The notes beneath the pieces were generated by a model. The model was not told the DNA's origin. It ran no database searches and saw only the letters and a program-made list of their open reading frames with translations. 64,000 nt of DNA from Desulfoglaeba alkanexedens ALDC (lineage in GTDB: Bacteria; Desulfobacterota; Syntrophobacteria; Syntrophobacterales; DSM-9756), in NCBI RefSeq assembly GCF_005377625.1, contig NZ_CP040098.1:2435279-2499278 (forward strand). The letters are read 5' to 3'. Positions 50,848 to 60,180 of the stretch are shown one piece after another. The position numbers were made by a program, and so were the translations under genes. Numbering within the stretch: the first letter of the stretch is position 1; each line of letters begins with the position of its first letter.

Positions 50848-51888
50848 TCAAGGGGACACCAAAACCGTGCCGGAATCGAGCACGCGGCAGGAGAGCAGTT
50901 TGCTGGAGGACAGGTTGATCACGCGCACCAGATCCCCCGCCGCACCGTCTTCCCTGGCCTGTCCCCGCGCGGTCAGCCGAAGCCCGGGCTTCTGATAGAC
51001 GATCGTTACGGGTTCACCGCGTGTGATGAGAAGGGGTTTGGCCAAAAATGAAGGATCGAGGATCTCGCTGGTTCCGATGTTTCGGATCACCCGTTTCCCG
51101 ACGGCTTGTTCGAGATCGGAAAGGTAACGGCCGGGTTCGCTCGTGAGAGCCAGCCGCTCCACTCGCACATCGTCCATCCCGATGGCTTCGTCACGATTCA
51201 ATGGGCGCGTCGTTCGAACCACCTCCTGCTCAACCTGGACGAAACCGGTCACGCGAAGGCTTCTTTCCTCTTCGCCGTCTACGGAAAACCGCATGGTGAG
51301 GGCCACGTTGCCCAGGTACCTCTCTTCCGGTGAAGCTTCGACACGATGGGTCAGGCGGCCACACGGTACCGTTGTCAGGCCGGAGACGCGGATCCGGTCA
51401 ATGACGATGTCCTCGGGGTTCCACGGCGCATTGCCTCTCACGAACTGCCGGTAAATGGCCTCGATTTCTTTCAATTCCAGGAGCCGCGACTTTCTGCGGA
51501 CAACAATCCTTTCCGGAAGGATGATTTGAGTCCTTGACGGGTCCTGGCCATGAGCTTCGAAGAACCGTTCGAGGTAGAGCCTCAGGTTCTCCGGCTGAAT
51601 GAACTTTTCTGTGCCCAGCGCCGGGACGTCGCCCACCGTGAGGGATTCCATGATCTCCCGCCAGTCTTCGGGGATGTCTTCCCTAACCATGAGATCCAAG
51701 AGCGTCAGTGTGGTCCCCTGCGCTTCGACGAGCGGCAGCGCTTCGATCCTTTCCAGAGGCGAAAGCGCCCCTGCCGATGGCGCACCGACCGGCATCATTA
51801 CGGCGATCCAGACGAGAACGGCTGCCAGCAGCAGCAGCATTCCCCGGAGACCGGCTCCACGCGGCGGGTGTTTCCGTTTCACCATCAT
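50848..51888 (-). CDS. flgA: P-ring assembly chaperone FlgA
   Basis: 346 residues. A signal peptide (LLLLAAVLVWIAVMMPVG) and two C-terminal SAF-type beta-clip domains: TTRPLNRDEAIGMDDVRVER, AVGKRVIRNIGTSEILDPSF and VTIVYQKPGLRLTARGQARE. FlgA assists FlgI polymerisation in the periplasm. It is longer than E. coli FlgA (219), with an extra N-terminal region of about 120 residues. It sits between flgG and flgH in the rod and ring operon. Confidence 0.92.
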   Translation of the reverse strand: MMVKRKHPPRGAGLRGMLLLLAAVLVWIAVMMPVGAPSAGALSPLERIEALPLVEAQGTTLTLLDLMVREDIPEDWREIMESLTVGDVPALGTEKFIQPENLRLYLERFFEAHGQDPSRTQIILPERIVVRRKSRLLELKEIEAIYRQFVRGNAPWNPEDIVIDRIRVSGLTTVPCGRLTHRVEASPEERYLGNVALTMRFSVDGEEERSLRVTGFVQVEQEVVRTTRPLNRDEAIGMDDVRVERLALTSEPGRYLSDLEQAVGKRVIRNIGTSEILDPSFLAKPLLITRGEPVTIVYQKPGLRLTARGQAREDGAAGDLVRVINLSSSKLLSCRVLDSGTVLVSP

Positions 51889-51904
51889 AACGGCCCTCGT
51901 CCCG

Positions 51905-52687
51905 TTACTGCTTCACGCTGTTGGCGATGCGGAGCATTTCATCGGCCGTCTTGATCACCTTGGAGTTGGCTTCATAGGCTCGCTGGCCGGCGATCATGTT
52001 CACCATTTCTTCGACCACATTGATATTGCTGCTTTCGAGAAACCCTTGGAGCAGCGTTCCAAATCCGTCGATTCCCGGTTCGCCTTCTTCGGGGTCTCCG
52101 GAAGCAGGGGAGGGGACGAAATAGTTCCTGCCCACGCTGATAAGCCCCGCCGGATTGATGAAGTCGTAGAGGTACAGCGTCGCCGTGGCAATGTCGTTGC
52201 CCTCCTGATCCATGGCCGTCAGCGTTCCCCCGGGATCGATGTTCACGGTGACGGCTTCCTGGGGAATGCTGATTTCCGGCTGGAGCCGGTGGCCTTCCGG
52301 ATCACAGAGGTAGCCGTCTTCGTCCAGCTTCAGCGTTCCGGCCCTCGTGTAAACCTCCTCCGTTCCCCGAAGGACCCGAAAGAATCCCTTGCCCTCGATG
52401 GCTAGGTCCAGCGGGTTGCCGGTTTCCGTGAAATTGCCCTGGGCGAAGATCTTCTGAACCGTTATGGTCTTGACGCCCATGCCTACCTGGATGCCGGCCG
52501 GAACCAGGGTGGCGGCAGCGGTTTCCGCCCCGGGCGGCACGATGTTCTGGTACATGAGGTCTTCAAAATTGGCCCGGCTTCGCTTGAAGCCCGTGGTGCT
52601 CGCGTTCGCCAGGTTGTGAGCCACCACATCCATGTTCAACTGCTGCGCTTCCATGCCCGTTGCGGCCGTCCACAAGCTGCGGATCAT
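51905..52687 (-). CDS. flgG: Flagellar distal rod protein FlgG
   Basis: 260 residues, normal for FlgG. N-terminus MIRSLWTAATGMEAQQLNMD then VVAHNLANASTTGFKRSRAN; DLAIEGKGFFRVLRGTEEVY; C-terminal helix NVVEEMVNMIAGQRAYEANS. Builds the distal rod. It directly follows flgF in the operon. Confidence 0.97.
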   Translation of the reverse strand: MIRSLWTAATGMEAQQLNMDVVAHNLANASTTGFKRSRANFEDLMYQNIVPPGAETAAATLVPAGIQVGMGVKTITVQKIFAQGNFTETGNPLDLAIEGKGFFRVLRGTEEVYTRAGTLKLDEDGYLCDPEGHRLQPEISIPQEAVTVNIDPGGTLTAMDQEGNDIATATLYLYDFINPAGLISVGRNYFVPSPASGDPEEGEPGIDGFGTLLQGFLESSNINVVEEMVNMIAGQRAYEANSKVIKTADEMLRIANSVKQ

Positions 52688-52709
52688 CGTGCGGCTCCTT
52701 TAGGTATTA

Positions 52710-53390
52710 TTAGGTCGTGCTGCCGAGTTTACTGATGAGCTGCGTATCTTCCTGGTGAAACGTCTGGCTCATCTTCTGGTAGGTTTCGAAGATTCTAAGC
52801 GTTTCGATCAGTTGGGTCATTTCTGCTACAACGGAGAAGTTGGGATCTTCGAGCGAACCCTGCTCCACCGTGCAGTCGACAGCCGCTTCGGGTGCCGCCG
52901 CTGCGTCGGCGGGCCGGAAGCCGTTGCCGCCGACCCTGAGCATCCGGGTGCCTTCGGGGAACGCGACGAGGTCCAACGTGTCGACGGCGAAGCCATCGTC
53001 AAAAATCTGACCATCCGGCTCGATCCGGACGTGACGGCCGGTGAGTTCGATGACGCCGCCCTGGCCCAATACGGGCCATCCCTCCTGGGTGACCAGGGCG
53101 CCTTCGGCGTCCATGGTCAGGTTTCCCGCCCGGGTGTATAAGATCCCATCGGGACTTTGCACCCGAAAGAAGCCTTTTCCCAGGAGGGCCACGTCCAGGG
53201 GATTCCCCGTGGTTCGGATGGGACCCTGTTCGTACTGAGAATACGTCTCCTGGAACATGAAGTCCTCGAACCTGACCCCCTCCTTCTTGAAGCCCGGGGT
53301 GTTCGCGTTGGCCAGGTTGTTGGCAATCACGTCCAGGCGCTTTTCCTGCTGAAGCGACCCCAAGGTCGCGACTTGGCTCCCGATTCTCAT
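52710..53390 (-). CDS. flgF: Flagellar proximal rod protein FlgF
   Basis: 226 residues. Rod-family motif LDVIANNLANANTPGFKKEG, TGNPLDVALLGKGFFRVQSP and a C-terminal helix VAEMTQLIETLRIFETYQKM. AAAGGAG precedes the ATG. A sigma-54 promoter lies at 53418-53433. First gene of the flgF-G-A-H-I-motB-motB'-flgJ-N-K-L operon. Confidence 0.95.
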   Translation of the reverse strand: MRIGSQVATLGSLQQEKRLDVIANNLANANTPGFKKEGVRFEDFMFQETYSQYEQGPIRTTGNPLDVALLGKGFFRVQSPDGILYTRAGNLTMDAEGALVTQEGWPVLGQGGVIELTGRHVRIEPDGQIFDDGFAVDTLDLVAFPEGTRMLRVGGNGFRPADAAAAPEAAVDCTVEQGSLEDPNFSVVAEMTQLIETLRIFETYQKMSQTFHQEDTQLISKLGSTT

Positions 53391-53417
53391 GGTCCGACTC
53401 CTTTATCCTTTACACCT

Positions 53418-53433
53418 AGCAATCGGAGTGCCA
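53418..53433 (-). promoter_or_regulatory. Sigma-54 (-24/-12) promoter of the flgF operon
   Basis: On the minus strand TGGCACTCCGATTGCT matches the consensus with ten bases between GG and GC. Transcription would begin near 53406, only about 16 bases before the flgF start codon. It likely drives the whole rod, ring and hook-associated operon down to flgL. Confidence 0.85.
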
Positions 53434-53573
53434 GGAGTGAGGTCGGAACGCTTTGCTCGGCACGAGGTGAGAAGGCGTGCCGGACGGAAAGGGGGAGGCA
53501 GGCCGCCGAAGGCTGCGCCGGAACACCGCGGGCGGAATCGAGGAGGGAAATTTTTGCCGCCGGAATGGAGAAG

Positions 53574-54074
53574 TCAGGACTTGGACGACAGCCTCTGGAG
53601 GTTGAGAATCAATTCCACCTCACCGATGGGTTTCTGAAGTTCCTTGGCGATGGCTTGAGCACTGAGGCCCTTTTGAGCCAGGGTGACGACGAGTCTGTGG
53701 TCGCCGGTGTTTCCCGGCGGCGCCGTCCTGTCTTTTTCCCTTTGCAGGTTTGAAACCTGAAGCGCGGCCACCTTGTCGTGGATCTCCTTTGCTTCGTCCA
53801 AGCGCCGGTCCAGTTCGTCAAGGATGTGCTGAATCACTTCCCGGCGTTCCGTGAGATTTCGCTCGAACTCGTCGGAGAGGGTTCTGGTGTCCGTCACGAT
53901 CTTTTCAAGCGTGCGCACAAGTTCGTCGCCGCCTTTGACCCCCTGGGGGCGCCTCGCGATCAGAACCATGATGAGAGCGAAAAGCAGGACGTCGAGTCCG
54001 ATCTGGGCGATGGTTATGATGTGGGAGTCGAAGGGGTTCCCGTCCATAGCGTTCTTGTACTCTCGGAATTTCAT
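53574..54074 (-). CDS. Membrane-anchored coiled-coil protein with DUF2802-like C-terminus
   Basis: 166 residues. One N-terminal membrane helix (IGLDVLLFALIMVLIARRP), a coiled coil (about 55-110, RRLDEAKEIHDKVAALQVSN) and a C-terminal helix-turn-helix-like element, LAQKGLSAQAIAKELQKPIG, then EVELILNL. This resembles the DUF2802-type proteins next to motility genes. Starts four bases after the FliL-like gene and precedes the sigma-54 promoter of flgF. Function unknown. Confidence 0.75.
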   Translation of the reverse strand: MKFREYKNAMDGNPFDSHIITIAQIGLDVLLFALIMVLIARRPQGVKGGDELVRTLEKIVTDTRTLSDEFERNLTERREVIQHILDELDRRLDEAKEIHDKVAALQVSNLQREKDRTAPPGNTGDHRLVVTLAQKGLSAQAIAKELQKPIGEVELILNLQRLSSKS

Positions 54075-54078
54075 GCCG

Positions 54079-54726
54079 TCAGATGCGTTCCAGCCGTTCG
54101 AGCATCAACCGACCCTTGAAGGAATGCTCCTCCAGGTGGGCGCGAAGCTCATTTTCCACAATGGACGCCCAATGCTTGAAGGTGTTCTTTTCCGGGCGCT
54201 GGTCAATGAGAAACAGGTAGGCGGTGTCTCTCAGCAGCGGCTCCATGGCCTCGATCTTTTCCTCGGGAACCGTAGTGCGAAACTCGAACACAACGACGAG
54301 CGAGAGGATATCGAATCCCTCTTCGGCCTGGGCAGGAATGAAGAATTCGATCTTGCGTTCGATGACGGGGACCTCGATGGGACGGCGAACGACGGCGACC
54401 GTTTCCATGGCTTTTCCTTTATCGCCGCCGTTCAGCCGAAGGAGAAAGCCGCCGATCAGGACAATGAGAAGGATCGCTCCGATCCCCAATGAGAGGGACC
54501 GCTGTAGCTTGAAGTTCAGCCGCAAACGGGATGGGGGAGTCGGCGGCGGGGAGAGCTCCTCTTCATTTGCGTGTTCTTCCGACGCTTCCCGGCCTTCTCC
54601 AGGGCCCCTGGCGGAATCGATGCCCCCGAAAATATCGTTGAGCCCCTCCATGCCGTCTTCATCGACCACGAAGACCTTCTGTTCTTCCTGCGTTTCCTCT
54701 TTCCGTGGAGGCGTCTCGCCGGCCAT
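54079..54726 (-). CDS. FliL-like flagellar basal-body protein
   Basis: 215 residues. A cytoplasmic acidic N-terminal region, one membrane helix (SLGIGAILLIVLIGGFLL, about 96-113) and a periplasmic domain with ILSLVVVFEFRTTVPEE, the beta-strand pattern of FliL. FliL forms rings around stator units. The N-terminal region is long for FliL. ATG 54726 has AAAGGA seven bases upstream and is preferred to an upstream ATG at 54765. Confidence 0.72.
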   Translation of the reverse strand: MAGETPPRKEETQEEQKVFVVDEDGMEGLNDIFGGIDSARGPGEGREASEEHANEEELSPPPTPPSRLRLNFKLQRSLSLGIGAILLIVLIGGFLLRLNGGDKGKAMETVAVVRRPIEVPVIERKIEFFIPAQAEEGFDILSLVVVFEFRTTVPEEKIEAMEPLLRDTAYLFLIDQRPEKNTFKHWASIVENELRAHLEEHSFKGRLMLERLERI

Positions 54727-54807
54727 GCGGCATCCTTTCGGCTGTTCCAGAACTATCCGGGGCAATCGACTTGCCGTTAGACATTAGACATTACAGTCTA
54801 GGGTCTA

Positions 54808-55120
54808 GATCTCCATCTTGTTCCCAAGCTCCATCATCCATCTTGTTCCCAAGCTCCAGCTTGGGAACACAACTGTGAAGAAGCTCCAGCTTCGATTCCC
54901 ATGAGGCCGTTCCCAAGCCGGAGCTTGGGAACGAGGGAGACGAGGGAAGACCGGCCCGGTGTTCCGCTATCGGTAGGAGCGGGCTTGCCCGCGATGCAAA
55001 CCATCTGTGGGAGCGGCGCCCTCGCCGCGATGAACCAACCCCAATGCTCCACCCCATCGGCCCGAGGGCGGGCCTCCTACAGCGATGCGGATCGCCGGCA
55101 AGCCGGTTCCTACAGGGTAT
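54808..55120. repeat. A and D repeat cluster
   Basis: Two overlapping 'CATCTTGTTCCCAAGCTCCA' starts at 54816 and 54840 lead into an A module (to 54940). D follows (about 54974-55120, GTAGGAGCGGGCTTGCCCGC and two more copies). It separates the fliA operon end from the FliL-like gene; no gene seen in 54766-55198. ATTCTCAGACAGCCTCTTGG near 55131 recalls the inverted-repeat element of 44044-44132. Confidence 0.85.
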
Positions 55121-55198
55121 GAGTGAAGGGTATTCTCAGACAGCCTCTTGGGGTGTCTCATCTGTCGAGCCGGCCGATCCGGGGCCGGGCTACCGATC

Positions 55199-56065
55199 TC
55201 AGACTTCCTTCATCAAGGCCGGTTTTTGCAGATTCCGCCCTCGCTTCTTTTGCCCGTTCTGGTGCGGCGCGCTGAGGTCGATGTGGTCCGGAAAGTCCTC
55301 GGGGCTCAGTTTCCTCGCCAGGCGGGTCCGCAGTTTCAGCATGGCCTTGGTGTGGATTTGGGAAATGCGCGATTCGGTGTAGCCCATTACGTTTCCGATT
55401 TCCTTCATGGTCAGTTCTTCGAAATAGTAGAGCGACAGGACCAGTTGCTCCTTTTCGGTGAGCGACGTGATGGCCTCGGTCAGGTGCTGCTGGAGTTCCC
55501 CGCGGTAGACTTCCTGGAAAAGGACGTCGTTTTCCGATGCCAGGAATCGGGCTTCGCGGTTTTCCCGGATCACGTCATGGATGTCTTCCGGGATGAACGA
55601 GATTCCCTTGATGCTGTCCAGCAGCTTGAAGTACTCGTCCAGATCGATGCCGAGTTCCCGGGCGATTTCTTCGTCGGTGGGAAAACGGCCGAAGCGCTGT
55701 TCCAGGCTGTTGCAGACCCGTTCCAGTTCAGTGCTTTTCTGGCGCAGGGACCGCGGCACCCAGTCCATGGAACGGATTTCGTCCAGCATGGCGCCGCGAA
55801 TCCGAATCTTGGCGTAGGTTTCAAGAGGGATACCATGATTCGGGTCGAACTTCTGGATAGCGTCCATCAACCCGATCACGCCCGCATTGAAAAGGTCCTG
55901 GAGGCTTACGTGGTCGGGAATTCTTGCCGCCAGGCGGTAGGCCGTGTACTTGACCAGGTGATAGTGTTCCAGGATCAGTTGTTCGTTGGCATCCGGTGCC
56001 GGGGGCCAGGCCGATTCCCGGGCTTGATGAGGTGGTTTCAGGGTTGCCGTCTTTGGGTACATCAT
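55199..56065 (-). CDS. fliA: Flagellar sigma factor sigma-28 (FliA)
   Basis: 288 residues. Sigma-70 family without region 1.1. Region 2: LVKYTAYRLAARIPDHVSLQ and DLFNAGVIGLMDAIQKFDPN, then ETYAKIRIRGAMLDEIRSMD, typical of FliA. Region 4: LVLSLYYFEELTMKEIGNVM and GYTESRISQIHTKAM. It transcribes late flagellar and chemotaxis genes and is held by FlgM. Last gene of the fliN-to-fliA cluster, 21 bases after flhG. Confidence 0.97.
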   Translation of the reverse strand: MMYPKTATLKPPHQARESAWPPAPDANEQLILEHYHLVKYTAYRLAARIPDHVSLQDLFNAGVIGLMDAIQKFDPNHGIPLETYAKIRIRGAMLDEIRSMDWVPRSLRQKSTELERVCNSLEQRFGRFPTDEEIARELGIDLDEYFKLLDSIKGISFIPEDIHDVIRENREARFLASENDVLFQEVYRGELQQHLTEAITSLTEKEQLVLSLYYFEELTMKEIGNVMGYTESRISQIHTKAMLKLRTRLARKLSPEDFPDHIDLSAPHQNGQKKRGRNLQKPALMKEV

Positions 56066-56086
56066 GGTGCGTGCTCCCGCGCGGGA

Positions 56087-56974
56087 TTAGAGCTTGAGAA
56101 GGCGTTTCCAGAAGAACTGTATGGTTCCGCGATCCGTCGGGGGCTGCTGCCGGTCCAGCCTTTTGGCCAGCTCCACGAACGCCCTGGCTGCAGGCGAGCC
56201 GGGATAGGCGTCCAGCAGGGCTTTCTGCTGCCTCACGGCTTGGGGAACACTGGAATCTCGAGGGATACAGCCGATGTAGTCCAGGGAGAGTCCGTCCAGG
56301 AAGTGGTCGGCCACGCGGCTGATCTTCCCGAAGACCGCCCGGCCCTCCCGGTCGTCTTCCACCGAATTTGCAAGGATCTTGAAATTACGTTCCCCGTGCC
56401 GTGTGTAGAGGACTTTCACCAGGGCGTACGCGTCGGTGAGCGATGTGGGTTCCGGGGTCACTACCACGATCTTTTCCTGGGCGGCGAGGTTGAAATAGAG
56501 AACGGTGTCGGAGATACCGGCTCCGGTATCGATGATGAGGATGTCCAGATCGTCTTCGATGTCGTCGAGCATGTCCAGCAGGAGGAGTTTCTGTTCATCG
56601 GTGAGTTGGGTCAGCTGTTGAACCCCGGAAGTCGAAGGCATGATCTGGATCCGGCCGGGCCCGCCGACCAGGACGTCCGCCAGGCGTTTGGTTCCCGCCA
56701 GCACGTGGCTGATGTTGTAGACCGGCGCCAGTCCGAGCAGGATGTCCACGTTGGCCAGGCCCAGGTCCGCGTCCATGATGAGTACTTTCTTGTTCAGCCG
56801 GTCGAAGGCGAGAGCCAGGTTCACCACAACGTTGCTTTTTCCCACCCCGCCTTTCCCGCTGCTGATGGACATGACTCGAACCGGCCGCTTCAACAACGAC
56901 AGATCGGCCGAATCCGCTCCATTCCAATCGCGGACGTCAGGATATTTTTTCCGCAGTCCTAAGGCTTGATCCAT
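56087..56974 (-). CDS. flhG: MinD-like flagellar number regulator FlhG (FleN)
   Basis: 295 residues. Deviant Walker A SSGKGGVGKSNVVVNLALAF, switch region DADLGLANVDILLGL, and IDTGAGISDTVLYF. FlhG limits flagellar number with FlhF and may modulate the sigma-54 activator. GGAAAGGA precedes the ATG. The start overlaps the flhF end by 38 bases. Its presence argues for polar or otherwise controlled flagellation. Confidence 0.95.
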   Translation of the reverse strand: MDQALGLRKKYPDVRDWNGADSADLSLLKRPVRVMSISSGKGGVGKSNVVVNLALAFDRLNKKVLIMDADLGLANVDILLGLAPVYNISHVLAGTKRLADVLVGGPGRIQIMPSTSGVQQLTQLTDEQKLLLLDMLDDIEDDLDILIIDTGAGISDTVLYFNLAAQEKIVVVTPEPTSLTDAYALVKVLYTRHGERNFKILANSVEDDREGRAVFGKISRVADHFLDGLSLDYIGCIPRDSSVPQAVRQQKALLDAYPGSPAARAFVELAKRLDRQQPPTDRGTIQFFWKRLLKL

Positions 56975-58070
56975 GAGATTCCTTTCCGTCTGAACCGTTT
57001 TCGAACGGGAAGATAAAGCTGAGCAGGCGCTTCGGTGTAGCCGGAACCAGGTCTTCCGGAACTCTCTGCCCGGTGCCCAGGTAGGACACTGGGTGAGGAA
57101 ACCGAAGAAGTTGGTTGATGATGGATGCAGGGCTGAGCGTTTCGTCGATTTTCGTAAAGATGAGGCTTCCCACTCCGAGAGGGCGGAAACGCTGCAGGAT
57201 CTGTTTCACATCTTCATCCTTGGCCGTGGCACTCAGTACGAGAAAGTGGTGCAGGCCTTCGGTATCCCCGAAAATGCGGCCCAGATCGCCCACGTGTTCC
57301 GGGTGCAGGAAATTCCTTCCGATGGTGTCCACGAGAATCACGTCGTTGTGGTCGAGCTGACTCCGGGCCTGTTCAAATTCGCTGCGGTTTTGAGCCACCT
57401 GGAGGGGGACGTTCAGGATGTCCGTGTAGGTGCGCAGCTGATCCGTCGCCCCGATCCGATACGTGTCCAGCGAGATCACGGCGACGGCGATCCGGCGGCG
57501 CAGCTTGAGGTAGGCCGCCAGCTTGGCGAGCGTCGTTGTCTTGCCCACGCCCGTCGGGCCGACGAAGGTGTAAACGGCCGCCGTCTCCCGGGGTGGACTC
57601 AACCTGTCGAAGGGGCGACCGAACGCGATCCGGTCAAGGAGTTGACGGCGGAAGGTGTCGAGGACTTGTTCGGGTTCCCGCGCGGTTTCGTCCAATTGAT
57701 CGAGTGTGCGTCTGAGCAGCAGAAACGTCTGCTTTTCGTCGAGTCCCCGCACCAGCAGGCGGTGGTAGAGATCCGTGACGGGGCGTTCCAACTGCAGTTC
57801 GCCGTAGAGTTTCTTCGAGGAAAGGAGAAGGGAGATCATGCCTCGAATTTCGTAAAGTTCGTCCTGAAGCCCCGAGGCATCGGGCCAGAACGGGACGAGG
57901 GCTTCCGATGTCTTTTCGGGTTCCACCGCCGCCATGATCTCCACCGCCGTTGCGCCTTTGGCCAGGGCCAGTTTCTTGTTCCCCAGGATGATGGCGTCAT
58001 TCCCCAGTTCCTTTTTCACCTGTTCCAGGGCCAGGGCGATGGTGGGAGCACGGAAGGTTTTAACGTGCAT
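56937..58070 (-). CDS. flhF: SRP-like GTPase FlhF
   Basis: 377 residues. N-terminal B domain (MHVKTFRAPTIALALEQVKK), then an SRP NG GTPase domain with G1 VGPTGVGKTTTLAKLAAYL, G2-G3 ISLDTYRIGATDQLRTY and VDTIGRNF, and G4 TKIDET. FlhF determines flagellar pole placement. The ATG overlaps the flhA stop by 11 bases. The adjacent FlhG stimulates its GTPase. Confidence 0.96.
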   Translation of the reverse strand: MHVKTFRAPTIALALEQVKKELGNDAIILGNKKLALAKGATAVEIMAAVEPEKTSEALVPFWPDASGLQDELYEIRGMISLLLSSKKLYGELQLERPVTDLYHRLLVRGLDEKQTFLLLRRTLDQLDETAREPEQVLDTFRRQLLDRIAFGRPFDRLSPPRETAAVYTFVGPTGVGKTTTLAKLAAYLKLRRRIAVAVISLDTYRIGATDQLRTYTDILNVPLQVAQNRSEFEQARSQLDHNDVILVDTIGRNFLHPEHVGDLGRIFGDTEGLHHFLVLSATAKDEDVKQILQRFRPLGVGSLIFTKIDETLSPASIINQLLRFPHPVSYLGTGQRVPEDLVPATPKRLLSFIFPFENGSDGKESHGSSLRTAEKIS

Positions 58071-60162
58071 GTTCGATCCTGATCACACCTATAGACCGTA
58101 TTTCCAGCGGGCTGCTGAGTTCGCTGTGACTGATGACCATCACCTCGGGCAAGAATCGTTCCAAAAGCTTCCTCAGGTGGCGCCGAACCATGGGTGACGA
58201 GAGGATCACCGGGTGGTGGCCCAGGTTGACGGCTTTCTTGGCTTCCACGTTGATCGCCTGAACCAGCCGTTGAAGAAAGTCGGGATCCAGCGCCAGGAAG
58301 GACCCTTGGTCGGTTTTTTGAATGGATTTCAACAGCCTGTCTTCCAGTTCCGGGGCGAGGGTCAACACGTGCAGCACGCCGTCTTCGCTTTCGTAGCTTC
58401 GGGTGATGGTGCGTGCCAGCGCCTGGCGGACGTATTCGGTGAGGATTTCCGGGTCCTTTGAAACAGCCGCCTGGTCAGCCAGGGTTTCGCAGATGGTCTG
58501 GAGATCCCGGATGGGCACACGTTCGCGGATCAGATTCTGGAGTACCTTCTGGATGGTTCCCAGGGGCAGCGGGTTGGGCGTCAAATCTTCGATCAGCTTG
58601 GGATGAGATTCCGACAAGTGATCCAGCAGCCGCTGGACCGTCTGTCGTGTGAGGAGTTCATCCGCGTATTTTTTGAAAAGTTCGGTGAGGTGCGTGGCCA
58701 CGACCGTGGAAAGGTCGATGACGGTATAGCCGGCCTTGACCGCCTGGTCGCGCCGGTTTTCCGGGATCCAGAAGGCGGGGAGGCCGAAGGCGGGATCCTT
58801 GGTGGGGACCCCGTCCAAAGGAGGGGCCTCGTCGCTGGTACTGAGCGCCAGCAGGTGGCCGAGCATGAGTTCCCCTTTGGCCACCGGGTTTCCTTTCAGA
58901 AGCAGGCGGTATTCGGAAGGTTTCAGCTGCAGGTTGTCCCGCACGTGAAGGGATGGAACGATGATGCCGTAGTCCAGGGCGAGCTGATTGCGGATGGCGC
59001 GGATGCGCGCCAGCAGGTCCCCTTGTTGACTTTCGTCCACCAGCGGGATGAGTCCATAGCCCACTTCCAGTTCCAGGATATCGAGGGATGGAGGAAGGGG
59101 CTGTCCTTTTTCCAGTTTCTCCGCATCGCCTTCCGCTCGCTCGCGTGCGGCGGCCTTTTCTCCGGTTTTTTTATTCCTCAGCGCATACGAAGCACCCGCA
59201 AGCCCGGATCCCACGAGAATCAAGGGCAGCGAGGGAAACCCCGGCATTATCGCCAGCCCCCAGAGCATGGCCCCGGCTATGGCCAGCGGCCTCGGCTGAA
59301 GGGCGAGCTGCTTTCCGAAGGCATGACCCATCCCCAGGTCCGACTCCGCCCGGCTCACCAAGATGCCCGCCGAGGTGGAAATGACCAGCGCTGGAATCTG
59401 AGAAACCAGGCCGTCGCCGACGGTCAGCAGCGTGTAATTTTTGAGAGCGTCCACGGCCGGCATGCCCTTTTGCAGAACGCCGATGGCGAGTCCGCCGATG
59501 ATATTGATCAGGGTGATCAATATTCCCGCGATGGCGTCTCCCCGGACGAACTTGCTCGCACCATCCATGGTTCCATAGAAATCGGCTTCCCGAGTGATTT
59601 CCAGCCGGCGCCGGCGCGCGTCGCTTTCGTCGATGAGTCCGGCGTTGAGGTCCGCGTCGATGCTCATCTGCTTTCCGGGCATGGCGTCCAGAGTGAACCG
59701 TGCCGCCACTTCCGAAATGCGCTCGGTCCCCTTGGTGATCACCACGAAGTTGACGATCACCAGGATTACGAAGATGACCAGCCCAATGACGTAATTGCCC
59801 CCCACCACAAACTGGCCGAAGGCTTGAATGATGCCGCCCGCTGCGTCAGGCCCGGTATGCCCGTTGAGCAGGATGAGCCGGGTGCTGGCCACGTTGAGCG
59901 AAAGGCGGAAGAGGGTGGTGACCAGCAGCAGTGAGGGAAAAATTCCAAAATCCAGCGGCTTGACGGTGTAGATGGTGGTGAGGAGCACCAGGAGTCCGAA
60001 GGACAGGTTGACGGCGAGAAAAATGTCCAGGAGACCGCTCGGAATGGGCATCAACATCACCGCCAGGATCGTCACCACGGCGACGCCCATCATAGCGTCG
60101 CTGTCGGAAAGTCTCCTCACGCGCTGCCACAGGTGGTTCACGCTTCCGGCGGTCGACTCCAT
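58060..60162 (-). CDS. flhA: Flagellar export gate protein FlhA
   Basis: 700 residues. About eight membrane helices in the first 330 residues, including the FHIPEP segment (NFVVITKGTERISEVAARFT and LDAMPGKQMSIDADLNAGLI). A large cytoplasmic domain ends at IRIEHAR. It is the proton-driven gate and chaperone docking platform of the flagellar type III export apparatus. Follows flhB after 18 bases. Confidence 0.97.
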   Translation of the reverse strand: MESTAGSVNHLWQRVRRLSDSDAMMGVAVVTILAVMLMPIPSGLLDIFLAVNLSFGLLVLLTTIYTVKPLDFGIFPSLLLVTTLFRLSLNVASTRLILLNGHTGPDAAGGIIQAFGQFVVGGNYVIGLVIFVILVIVNFVVITKGTERISEVAARFTLDAMPGKQMSIDADLNAGLIDESDARRRRLEITREADFYGTMDGASKFVRGDAIAGILITLINIIGGLAIGVLQKGMPAVDALKNYTLLTVGDGLVSQIPALVISTSAGILVSRAESDLGMGHAFGKQLALQPRPLAIAGAMLWGLAIMPGFPSLPLILVGSGLAGASYALRNKKTGEKAAARERAEGDAEKLEKGQPLPPSLDILELEVGYGLIPLVDESQQGDLLARIRAIRNQLALDYGIIVPSLHVRDNLQLKPSEYRLLLKGNPVAKGELMLGHLLALSTSDEAPPLDGVPTKDPAFGLPAFWIPENRRDQAVKAGYTVIDLSTVVATHLTELFKKYADELLTRQTVQRLLDHLSESHPKLIEDLTPNPLPLGTIQKVLQNLIRERVPIRDLQTICETLADQAAVSKDPEILTEYVRQALARTITRSYESEDGVLHVLTLAPELEDRLLKSIQKTDQGSFLALDPDFLQRLVQAINVEAKKAVNLGHHPVILSSPMVRRHLRKLLERFLPEVMVISHSELSSPLEIRSIGVIRIEHAR

Positions 60163-60180
60163 CGTTTTCCTTCAGCCTCC

